The position numbers and the translations under genes are program-made. Below, in pieces: positions 11,360-20,463 of a DNA stretch of 64,000 nucleotides. The notes beneath the pieces were generated by a model. It was given only the letters and a program-made list of their open reading frames with translations, made no database searches and was not told the DNA's origin. The stretch's first letter is position 1. Every line of letters begins with the position of its first letter. Origin of the DNA: Sphaerosporella brunnea (lineage: Eukaryota > Ascomycota > Pezizomycetes > Pezizales > Pyronemataceae); contig VXIS01000028.1 in NCBI GenBank assembly GCA_008704415.1, positions 62,001-126,000 of the forward strand, in the 5' to 3' direction.

Positions 11360-12285
11360 CAGTCCGTTATGGACTGTTGATATCGCGTTTAGTGTCCGTT
11401 TAGGATACGCCCTACAAAACTATACTGTCGCTGTCTTGTGATTTTGGATGTGACATAGGTCGTCGGTCACAAATTTCACACTAGGAAACTGTGCGACCTC
11501 GAACACCCCTCCAAACCAAACCACAAAGCACCGGTCGGTGTGATATGATTTTGAATACGAGAGTTAGCCATTTCCAGACGGTGTTAGATACAATAGCACA
11601 AGGCCTTCGTGTGATAGCCACAGATCGTTTAGACCACAACGGCAAAACCAACGCCGAGGAATTATCCGGCCTCACACATGGTGAATCTAGGCTTTAAATC
11701 ATCAAGGCATCAGTTGCACCGCCCGTATCCCTGATTCATCTGGCATGCACAGCGAGAGATTGTGGATTACCGGCGCTGGTGTTGTCCCGGTGGTATGCAA
11801 AGAAGCGGTGCACGCCTCATTGCCCAATTGTTGGGCCACTTCTGCCTGGCTGACGAGAGCGGTGGCCGAAAGGCAATCGCAATGAGACGAACAGCTTATT
11901 CTCGAATATCACCCGTTATTGTGCACTGGATCGTCGGTCGCAGAATTCACACTAGAATTGTGATAAGCAGCAGCGTGATCATTTTATACCCCGCTGTATC
12001 ATCGTTATGTGGAGTTCATAACCCTTGGGTTAGCCATACCTGTCGTCAGCAACCCAAGCTTTAACTATCCCTCCGCTTTGCACCATCACAAGACATCCGC
12101 AGAAGCAACCCTGGCCGTAACTTTCCCTGTTGAAACTAACCCTAGCTTTAAGGATGCTTGAACATATTGATTGGTCAGATCTACGCTGGGGACCAGTGTT
12201 CTTCAAGTTGACATCCTGCATCGATATTGCAGAGGCTCATTCAACGGACCAGGAGACACCATCGGACTGACGGATAATTTGTGAC
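11360..12285. other. Unassigned interval
   Basis: No gene or element end could be supported. A short frame at 11,491-11,697 (+) is open but unrecognised. Confidence 0.2.
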
Positions 12286-12289
12286 ATGC

Positions 12290-12908
12290 AGCGTGAGAGC
12301 GACAACGGACAGCCAGCGCTCCCGACTGTCCAAAAATCGATATCTTTGCCACGTTGACTGCACCAAGACTGCCGCTGCCGATTTCGCTCAACCTGGGTGC
12401 CACTCCATCGGCAATCCTAACATCGTGAGCCTTCCGCTGTTGCCTCCCAAAACAAACTCCTCCGAACGTCATCGACGCGCCGAGAGAGCTCTTCAGCGAG
12501 GTTGAGACCCTGGCTATCGAGGACGTGCTGAGGCCCAGGAAGCTGCGGCTGATGGCCAACCTGCTCCTGTAGATGTTGAATCACTGTCAAAGAAAGCGGC
12601 TGGCTCAAGAACAGGCAGTGCCGCGGGATGCCATGAATATTTTCCGAGAAGATGGACCGCTGGAACCGCGCTCAGTCACAGATGTTATTGCAGACTGGGC
12701 GCCCAAAGGAGCTGCTCCGGAGTGGGAAAACATGGCGAAAATGGCGCTGCAACGCCTGTCAATAGCCGCCGAGTCCGCCGTGCCAGAGCGGGTCTGCAAG
12801 GGCACAAAGACAACGCTCGACGACTGTCGTTACCAGCTCAGGAGGGTACATCACCTATATGCCCGGGGTTTGCTAGATGGGTTTTGAAACGGGTGGTTTG
12901 TATATAAA
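12290..12908 (-). mobile_element. hAT-B remnant (C-terminal codons, 3' region, promoter piece)
   Basis: 12,290-12,490 is a copy of the hAT-B 3' region also seen at about 9980-10,145 and 43,250-43,375. On the minus strand it encodes a C-terminus ending RRVDDVRRSLFWEA, TAEGSRC and a stop. 12,850-12,908 resembles the hAT-B promoter (TTTATATACAAACC on the minus strand). Its outer end is replaced by the hAT-A copy starting at 12,909. The stretch between, open at 12,605-12,805 (-), is unrecognised. Confidence 0.4.
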
Positions 12909-13812
12909 TAGTGTTGGGCACGAGCCGAGATATCCCGGGTACTCGTCCCGGGCCTAAATGGCGAGTGAGGCGAACGTTTTTTCTGGACGAGACGAGATAT
13001 CCCGGGACGGATCTGATTAGGCGGCGATCAGGCCCGGGTACTCGTGAGTGATGAGTTATGATGTGCTACGCGTGTTGACTAGATCCATGTCACTGATCCG
13101 TTGGCCATCCGTTGATGTAGGGTTCGGATTTAGGGTTGCGTGCACGAGAGTGATACGAGGAAAGCATATAAGGTGCGTGCGATCCCTTCCAGCAGTTATT
13201 TGGCCCGGCCCCCTGTATCGGGGAACCTGCTCGACAAGCGCTCTGAAACTGCCCAGTGGTGAGAGGAACCCCCAAAGCCGCCATGGTGTAGAATGGTAGA
13301 CGCTGTATGGGCAACGCTATCCCCGTGGTTTAGCAGACATGGCTCAGCACTATCTGTCAATACCCGCCAGTAGTGTACCAGCTGAAAGGCAATTCTCTGG
13401 CGCAGGTATTCTGCCATATTTTCTTTGCTGACAGTGTGATTGTTGACCGGCCTATGAACAGGTGATATTATTACCAAAAAGTAAAGCAATCTGGGGGACA
13501 GCACCGCGAACATCCTTCTTCTTGTGCAGAATTGGATCGCACAGCCAGATGTAGAAGAATGGGAGCGCGAAGACGAAGTAGCAGACTGGTGCAACGAGGG
13601 CGAATGGGCAGCTGAGGAGGACAATGTATAGAGTAATAGCATTGAAATTGAACGACCGAACTCCACTCAAAGGCCACAACGTGCATGGTAGGCCCGGGTA
13701 TTCGCCGGGCCTGATGTCCATGTCCCGGGCCTGCGAGACTTTTCTCTTCCCGAAACGAGACATCCCGGGCCGTCTTCAGATCTCGTCTGGTGTCGTCTCG
13801 TGCCCAAGACTA
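12909..13812 (+). mobile_element. hAT-A deletion derivative, copy 1
   Basis: The left end is TAGTGTTGGGCACGAG; the right end is CTCGTGCCCAAGACTA, one change from the perfect inverse. Subterminal GAGACGAGATATCCCGGG repeats match the copy at 48,202. From about 13,310 the plus strand encodes the hAT C-terminal dimerisation motif (SIPASSVPAERQFSGAG). A 56-nt intron with branch sequence GCTGAC follows, then DIITKK, a stop, and SNLGDSTANILLLVQNW. The middle of the transposase is missing. Flanking octamers TATATAAA and GAACTCAT do not match, so one side has rearranged since insertion. Confidence 0.8.
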
Positions 13813-14035
13813 GAACTCATACATCTATCATCATATGAAGCTTGTGCACCCGGAGCTTCCTCGTTCCTATGAGCAGGAAGAAGTCCGCTTTGCTTCTCTT
13901 GTTTAGTCTGTTATTGTTCGTCTGAAGCGGCGCTGTACGGATGATAAGGAGTGAGAGGACAATGAAGAAGAGCACTTTCAAACAAGACGTCGTTGTATTC
14001 CTTTAAGCAAACGAATTTTCCGCCGCCTTCTTGCT

Positions 14036-14578
14036 TTGTTTATTCTGTCATCCAACGTGACCGTGCGAATTGTGGAAAACACATATTTCCGTCAGCTTCC
14101 AGTTTGCATGGACCAAACGCTGAAAGACCACCTTATTGGACAGAATACGATTGGCCGTAACATCGTCAAGCTGTGGCATAGCAAGCGTGAGGACTTGAAG
14201 TTTCATCTGAGATGGCACATTGATTCTGACGGTATGATTAGCCTTACTCTCGATGGATGGTCTTCAATCTCGCAACAAGGATACCTTGCGATTCCGGCCT
14301 CCTCAGTTCCTGCCGAGCGGGTTTTTTCGAGGGCCGTTGACTTAATTGCAAAGATGCGCAACCGTCTTTCTAGGGAAACTGCCAATATGCTTATGTACCT
14401 TCGGTACTGGCTCAAATTGCCTGAAGCTTCAGCTGAGGGGATTGCTACAAATGTACGCTGCCAAATGGAGGATCCCACCGAGCAGCCAAGAGTCCCAAGA
14501 GAGGACGCGGATGAGATCCCGCTGCTTCACTACATTTGTGAGAACGCGGCACCATCTGATCACGAACTACAGGTTTGA
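14036..14578 (+). pseudogene. hAT transposase with in-frame internal deletion
   Basis: An uninterrupted 180-codon frame joins two normally distant parts of a hAT transposase. The first half has RIVENTYFRQL, then SLTLDGWSS at the start of the catalytic domain. After GYLAI it runs directly into PASSVPAERVFSRA, RNRLSRETANMLMYLRYWL and an acidic C-terminus, the dimerisation region. In full hAT proteins these blocks are separated by several hundred residues carrying the catalytic core. The join falls at YLAI, a motif plausible on both sides, so a short-homology deletion is likely. The frame starts at TTG; the true start is upstream and broken by stops. It cannot be an active transposase but could be a dimerising derivative if expressed. 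Confidence 0.65.
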
Positions 14579-14645
14579 GATGAGTTTACTGGTTTTTGTT
14601 GAAATGGATGTGGGGTGGCAAGCGGGAAACAGTTTGTGGTTAAAG

Positions 14646-14934
14646 TGTAACGGGACAGGCGCGAGGAGACGTACAAGGTACGTAGCTTTCGAGGCAAGGA
14701 TCGGAGGCAGGAGGACAAGGACAAGAGGCAGAAGAAGACGAGACAAGACAAGGTGGTTCAAGGTTACTAGGTTCGCTAGTATACAAGACGTTCTGTAAAG
14801 AAGAAAAGAAGAAAAGAAACAAAAACAAGTGAAACCTCGCCATTTATGCTTTTCGGTCACGTGACCGCAGCGCGCCGCATCACGTGACACCCCAACCCTA
14901 GCGCCGAGCCACCCCTTAACCTTGAGCCGTGACA
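14646..14934 (-). repeat. 3' LTR of the Ty3/gypsy element
   Basis: It begins TGTAACGGG and ends GCCGTGACA on the plus strand. Two CACGTG palindromes lie upstream of a CATAAATG TATA-like element on the minus strand. Relative to the 5' LTR it carries about 8 extra nucleotides between the two palindromes. Confidence 0.92.
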
Positions 14935-14948
14935 GTATCCCCCTCCTA
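14935..14948 (-). promoter_or_regulatory. Polypurine tract
   Basis: On the minus strand the 14 bases directly upstream of the 3' LTR read TAGGAGGGGGATAC. This is the expected plus-strand primer position for a minus-strand LTR element. Confidence 0.8.
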
Positions 14949-16655
14949 TGGCTGAGCTCCGACGAAGCTTCAGCTGTCCTCTGGGAGTAGTCCGGGCTTG
15001 TGTGGGTACAATTCGTGGAAGCGGTCGATAGCTTCAAGACCAATGATTCCTTCCGCGGCCTCCCATTCCGGTGGGTCGTAGCCGGTCCACTTTACCAGAT
15101 ATTTGAGGCGTCCCCTTACCAAGCGGGAATCCAGAATTGCATCGACGGACCATTCTTTTTCGCCATCGACAACAACAGGGAGAGGTGGTGGAATGATCTG
15201 TCCAGGGAGGGGGTCGGAAGATGCCGGGTTTAGGAGCGAGACCGGAAAGGTGCGATGGTTCTTCATGGTGTCGGGGATGTCCAATTCATAGGCATGGGTA
15301 CCGACGGCTCGAACCACTCGGTAAGGGCCCAGATGCTTGTTTTCGATTTTTCTAGATGGTCGTTCCGTGCGCAAGTTCCTAGAGTCCAGCCAGACGAGGT
15401 CGTTCTCTTTGAACACAGGGGCGGGGGCTCGGGACCGATCGGCGGCTTCAGTATATCTGGCTTGGGCGTACTTCATCTCGGCTCGTAGAACGTCGTGGAT
15501 GTGTGACATCCGCTCGGCCACCAGCTGCGTGTCGACCTGTTCGAGGTTGTCGGTCCGAATGTCTAGCTCAAAGGAGCACTTAGGGTAACGGCCATAGACG
15601 GCGAAGAAGGGAGACAGTGACGTAGTCTTGGAAGCCTGGTTATTGGCTGCGAATTCGGCCAGGGGGAGATACTTCTTCCAATCATCCTGCAGGTATGATA
15701 CGTAGGCGCGGAGATACTGCTCCGTGACGGCATTGATCCGTTCGGTCTGACCATCGTTCTGGGGGTGGAAGGCGGTGCTTGGAGCAGTCTCAATCCCAAG
15801 ACAGGAAGCAAGGTGTTTCCTGGAGTTAGCAAGGAACTGGGGGCCTCGGTTGGAGATGAGAACGTCGGGGAGGCCATGGTGCTTGAAGACGTTTTCAATA
15901 AATAGCTGAGCGAATCCTTCTGCGTCGATGGTTGTAAGACAGGGGATCAGGCGGCGTTGTTTTGTTAGTCGGCAGACTACTGCGCAGATTGTGTCGTAGC
16001 CTTCCGAGACAGGAAGTCCAGTGACGAAGTCGACGGAGACACTTTGCCAAGGATGGTGTGGGACAGGAAGAGGCTTCAGTGTCCCGAACGTGCGTGTCTT
16101 GTTGCTTTCGTCCGTCAGCAGGTATGACAATTGCGTACGAATGTCTCAACGTCGTGTCGCATACTTGTCCAGTAGTAGCGTCGGGATAGGAGTTCCAAGG
16201 GCTTTGCACGTCCCGGGTGTCCCATGGTCGGAGGGTCGTGGTGGTCTTGAATGAGGCGGAGCCGAAAGGGGGCGTAATCTGGGACGTAGAAGCATCCGCG
16301 GTACATTAGCCTCCCTTGGTGCTCAGAGCAGTCGGCAAGTGAAATGTCTTTGGAGATTCGGGTGCCTTTTGCCAGCATCTCTAGGACTCGTTGCGGGAAC
16401 GGATCCGCTTCGTACCCTTTGTCAAACAGGGTTTCCAGGGAGGACGGCTCGGTGCTGGGTGGGTTCTCCGCCATCAAAAGTAGATTGTCGGGCAGGTTCT
16501 GCGGTTTGAGGACCGCCTGTTGGTTGGCCAAAAGTCGTTCATCCCCCTCTTTAGGGAGGTCTCCAGACCTCCTAGTGAGGGCGTCGGGTTTACCGGCAGC
16601 GACACCGGGTCGTAGACTATTTTGAAGTTGAAGCGAGACAGGAATTCGGACCAGC

Positions 16656-16936
16656 TGTAACGGGACAGGCGCGAGGAAACGTCCAAGGTACGTAGCTTTC
16701 GAGGCAAGGACCGGAGGCAGGAGGACAAGGACAAGAGGCAGAAGAAGACGAGACAAGACAAGGTGGTTCAAGGTTACTAGGTTCGCTAGTATACAAGACG
16801 TTCTGTAAAGAAGAGAAGAAGAAAAGAAACAAAAACAAGTGAAACCTCGCTATTTATGCTTTCTCGTCACGTGACCGCGCGTCAAGTGACACCCTAACCC
16901 TAGCGCCGAGCCACCCCTTAACCTTGAGCCGTGACA
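16656..16936 (-). mobile_element. Solo LTR nested in pol, with 5-bp target duplication
   Basis: A third LTR of the same family (281 bp). It is flanked by CCAGC at 16,651-16,655 and CCAGC at 16,937-16,941. The outer pol sequence resumes without loss across it. A later element therefore inserted here and was removed by LTR-LTR recombination. Its second CACGTG palindrome is mutated to CAAGTG. Confidence 0.92.
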
Positions 16937-18897
16937 CCAGCGGGCCTGGCGACGGTTGAGCAGTTTCGTTGTCATGAAATATTCCAGGTTCTTGTGATCG
17001 GTGAGAACCTGGATGGGGAACGCACAGCCTTCAAGGTGGGATGGCCATTCCTCGAAGCATCGAACGATAGCCATCAACTCCTTGTCGTAAATCTCATCGT
17101 TGCATTCGGCAAGGGAGTGTTTCTTGGAAAAGAAGGCGACGGGGTGGAGGGTTCCCTCATCGTGATACTGGGAGAGGACACCGGCTGAGACGTAGTCTGA
17201 TGCATCGGTTTCGACAACAACTTCACGATTATAGTCGAAGTGTCGGAGAATCGGAGGGGTCGTAAAAGCCTTTTTGAGGGTATCGAACGCGTTTTGCTGC
17301 GTGGTACCCAACACAAAGGGCACAGGTTGGCCATTGTCTTTCTTGGTCAGCGAGGTGAGTGGGGCAACCACCTTTGAATAGTCGCGAATAAACCGGCGAT
17401 AGAAGTTCGCAAATCCTAGGAATTCCTGAACGTCCTTGAGGTTGGACGGTGGTTCCCATTCCATGATTGTTTGGACTTTGCTGGGGTCCATCTTGATGCC
17501 GTTGCGTCCGACCAGTAAGCCCAGGTACTTGACCTCCATCTGATAGAACTTGCATTTCTCCGGCTTGAGGTGGAGCCCAGCTTTGCTGAGAGCATTGAGG
17601 ATTTGCTTGATATGCTCGCGGTGTTCTTCGATGGTCTCTGAATAGATCAAGATGTCGTCGAGGTAGGCCGTACAAAAGCGGTCGAGGAACGGTCGAAGTA
17701 CGTCGTTGATGAAGGCTTGGAAGTCGGCAGGGGCATTTGTGAGTCCGAAAGGCATGATCAGGGATTCGAAAAGCCCGTAGCGGGTTCTGAAGGCGGTCTT
17801 CCATTCTTCCCCTTCAGCCATGCGGACCAGGTTGTAGGCTCCTCGGATGTCCAACGTCGTGAAGTATTTTGCCTTGGAGAGCTGCATCAGTGTCTCCTGG
17901 ATCAGAGGTAACGGGTACCTGTTCTTGATAGTTCCTTTGTTCAGGCCTCGGTAGTCAACACACAGCCGTAGAGACCGGTCTGCTTTCTTGACGAACAGGA
18001 TGGGCGACGCGGCCGGCCAGGACGAGCGGCGGATAAATCCCTTCTCCAAGTTTTCTTCGAGCCAGGCCTTGAGGGCTTCCAGCTCTTCTCGGGAGAGGGA
18101 ATACAGAGGGCCAAATGGGGGAACGAAGCCCTCTCTCACGGGAATCTTATGGTCATATGGTCGATGCGGCCGTAGTCTATTTGCAATTGCCTCCTTGAAC
18201 AAGGGGAGATAGCCGTGGAATTCAGCGGGGACAATTTTGCGTAGATCGTTGTCGTCTTCGGCGTACTTCTTTTCAAGGGCCCCATTAATTTCGTACAGAG
18301 ATATAGAATAAACGGCTAGGTGCTTTTTCTTGGCCAATCGGCAGAAGGAGGAGGCTTTTAGTGAGGCGATGTGGAGTTTTGCTGGCGCTGCTGTGATGGG
18401 TTCCCAAAAGACCTCTAGAGGTTCTTCGCTAAGGGCTGAGACGGTTGTTGGTACGGGGTTGCAGTGAGCCAGGCTGTATTGTGATCCGAAGGTGAGAGTC
18501 CGAGAGCTGAATCGGATCCCGACTTCGTGGAGCTGGAGCCAGGGGATTCCGAGTACAATGGGGTAGTGTCCTAATTTGGTGACAAACATGGGGAGTTGTT
18601 CTTGGTGATCTTGGATGGGACATTGGGCGACGGACAGATGAGTGATGTCACCGGAAGAGATTGGACAGCTGTCGATTACTTCGAGGGCACGGGGTTTTCT
18701 TAAGGAGCGTAAGGGGAGTTGGTGATGGTGAGCGAAGTCTTCGTCCACAAAGGATATGCCAGTTGCGCCACAATCGATCAGCGCATGAGTACGAACAGTT
18801 TTATTGCTGAATGACAGAGTGCAAGAAACAATAAGGTACTTTCCTTCCAGTACTGTTTCCTCCACAACTGTGTCCGTAACTCCAAGAGCTGTCAATC

Positions 18898-20118
18898 CTA
18901 AGCTAGACGAAGACAACGAGATGGGGTGACCAGCAGCATAGCCATCAATGTGCGGCTGGTCCAGACGTTTCCCGACTGGTTGTCGGTGGGGAGGGGAGTG
19001 AGCGTGGTAGTCGTAGTCCTGGCAGCGGCTCGGAGGTGGGCCGGCTTATTGGGGCAGGTCGCAGCCAAGTGCCCGTGGTCGCCGCAGTAGTGACAGCGAC
19101 CTTCGGCAAGACGGGCAGCTCGTTCCTGGGGTGTGATCTTGCGGTGATTGGCGGAAAGGTCCATGGGTGTAGGTACGGGCTGCGTAGTGTTAGGTTGAGG
19201 CTGGGGGGCCGAAGTGGGGGTGAAGGTTCCTTGAGGCGTGCGGGGTCGTTGTGGAGTAGTGACCGGATGGTGACTGGCGTTGCGGGAGGTTGAAGACGAA
19301 GTGCTAGACCGGAGTTTGCGGAGGTGCTCAACGGCACGGATTTGGGAGTCAAGACATTGGCACAGGTTGACAAAGTCGTTAAGGTTGATGGGATTCGGGG
19401 TGCAGATGAGCTTCTCGAGGATTTCGATTGAGAGTCCATGCTGGAGGGCATCCATGGTGGCACGTTGATCCCAATCCAAATCGGAGACCAGCCTGGAGAA
19501 CTCGGCGTAGTATAGCGAGAATTCCTTGTTGCCTTGTCAAAGGGTTTGGAGCTTGTGACAAGCTGTGGCGGCGCGGTCCGGGTCACCAAAGGCAGTCTGG
19601 AGGACGCTGATGACGTCTTCAACATCGTCGAGTCCTGTAATCGTGCCATTATCGCGAATGTAGGGGAGGAGTTGTTCCATGGCACGGCCTTCGCATCGGT
19701 TGATGGCATAGGACAACCGTAGCTGGGGGGTTGGGAAACGTGTGTCGTCTGCGAACAGCTTGAGACGGAGCTGGGCGACAAACGACCAAAGCTTATCGCA
19801 GGTGCCGTCGAACATAGGCGCGTCCGGGAGCTTGTCACCTCGTGCTCCATGGTTCTCCGGTGCTGGCGGGCCCAGGAGGCGGGTGATGATTTCTCGTTGA
19901 CGGACCAGTTCTTGCTTGGCAGCGTCAGCTCGAGCGGTTTTTTCGGCTAAGGTAAGGTCGTCGTCCGTGGGTGCAGGTGTGTAGTCAGGGGTGCTGAGGA
20001 CTTCGGTGCAGATTCTGTGGATATAGTCGAGAGCGTCGTTGTTTTCAAGATCGGTGAGAGTGCTGGCAGCCACGAGGCGTGCCCAGAGGTCGTCGGGGAT
20101 AGCTTTGTATATCGGCAT
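18898..20118 (-). pseudogene. gag: gag, one premature stop
   Basis: The start is chosen at ATG 20,118 (MPIYKAIPDDLW), 65 nt after the 5' LTR. Open frames that begin further upstream start inside the LTR. The frame runs 406 codons to 18,898 with one in-frame TGA at 19,537-19,539, which would be CGA before one C to T change. Capsid-like sequence (FDGTCDKLWSFVAQLRLKL) precedes the stop. A Pro/Thr-rich linker and the zinc knuckle CHYCGDHGHLAATC (CX2CX4HX4C) follow. The product would be the structural protein that packages element RNA. The last 25 codons overlap pol. Confidence 0.9.
18928..18973 (-). promoter_or_regulatory. Programmed -1 frameshift signal (slippery site, spacer, hairpin)
   Basis: On the minus strand 18,973-18,967 reads GGGAAAC, in the gag frame exactly as G GGA AAC, the X XXY YYZ form used by some lentiviruses. 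After a 5-nt spacer, GACCAGC (18,961-18,955) pairs with GCTGGTC (18,934-18,928), a perfect 7-bp stem with a 20-nt loop. A -1 slip puts ribosomes into the frame that continues without stop into the protease. The gag frame itself ends 25 codons later. Placement, spacing and phase all fit; function is inferred. Confidence 0.75.
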
Positions 20119-20172
20119 GGTGTGTCGAGGTTGGGAGCAGGACCAGGAGCTACGTAGGTTGGAGATAGTTCG

Positions 20173-20181
20173 ACAGAACGT
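20173..20181 (-). promoter_or_regulatory. Self-priming primer binding site
   Basis: Two bases inside the 5' LTR the minus strand reads ACGTTCTGT, the exact complement of ACAGAACGT at 20,334-20,326 within the same LTR. The latter lies about 50 nt downstream of the TATA-like CATAAATG, where the mRNA 5' end is expected. In Tf1 and the sushi group the RNA 5' end folds back to prime on such a site. No tRNA 3'-end match (TGG start) is present. Confidence 0.65.
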
Positions 20182-20183
20182 AC

Positions 20184-20463
20184 TGTAACGGGACAGGCGC
20201 GAGGAAACATCCAAGGTACGTAGCTTTCGAGGCAAGGACCGGAGGCAGGAGGACAAGGACAAGAGGCAGAAGAAGACGAGACAAGACAAGGTGGTTCAAG
20301 GTTACTAGGTTGGCTAGTATACAAGACGTTCTGTAAAGAAGAAAAGAAGAAAAGAAACAAAAACAAGTGAAACCTTGCCATTTATGCTTTCCCGTCACGT
20401 GACCGCGCGTCACGTGACACCTAACCCTAGCGCCGAGCCACCCCTTAACCTTGAGCCGTGACA
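20184..20463 (-). repeat. 5' LTR of the Ty3/gypsy element with promoter
   Basis: 280 bp. On the minus strand U3 holds two CACGTG palindromes, then CATAAATG (about 20,381-20,388), then a pyrimidine-rich run, and the inferred RNA start ACAGAACGT at 20,334. This makes U3 about 130 nt and R-U5 about 150 nt. Confidence 0.9.

Larger units (their letters stand above)
14970..18973 (-). pseudogene. pol: pol polyprotein (protease, RT, RNase H, integrase, chromodomain), broken
   Basis: Read from the frameshift site at 18,973. Protease has ALIDCGATG. Reverse transcriptase has LCVDYRGLN, FTTLDIRGAYN, MPFGLTNAPADFQ and the catalytic YLDD. RNase H has ETDASDY. Integrase keeps the first Asp (VDFVTGLP) and the Glu (DGQTERIN), but its second catalytic Asp is Asn (VLISNRGPQF). 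The protein ends in a chromodomain (LKYLVKWTGYDPPEWEAAE). Breaks: a solo LTR at 16,656-16,936 after RRQARW; a one-base loss soon after KIVY in the RNase H linker; a TGA at 16,115-16,117 just after the integrase CHTC; and a one-base loss near 16,085-16,096. In life it would be made as a Gag-Pol fusion and cut by its own protease. Confidence 0.92.
14646..20463 (-). mobile_element. Ty3/gypsy chromovirus of Tf1/sushi type, near full length, inactivated
   Basis: Order on the minus strand: 5' LTR (20,184-20,463), self-priming site, gag with CCHC knuckle, -1 frameshift cassette, protease, reverse transcriptase, RNase H, integrase, chromodomain, polypurine tract, 3' LTR (14,646-14,934). The LTRs start TGTCACGG and end CCGTTACA. 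The two differ by roughly ten substitutions plus an indel near the second CACGTG, so the insertion is not recent. The 5-nt flanks (TAAAG and TCTAT) do not match, so one end has recombined or mutated. A solo LTR of the same family sits inside pol. Gag and pol carry stops and frameshifts, listed with each gene. Confidence 0.93.

Noticed and set aside
12573..12887. 104-codon plus-strand frame between hAT-B parts
   Set aside because: No recognisable domain, and it overlaps a minus-strand frame in the orientation of the flanking hAT-B. Not strong enough for a gene call.
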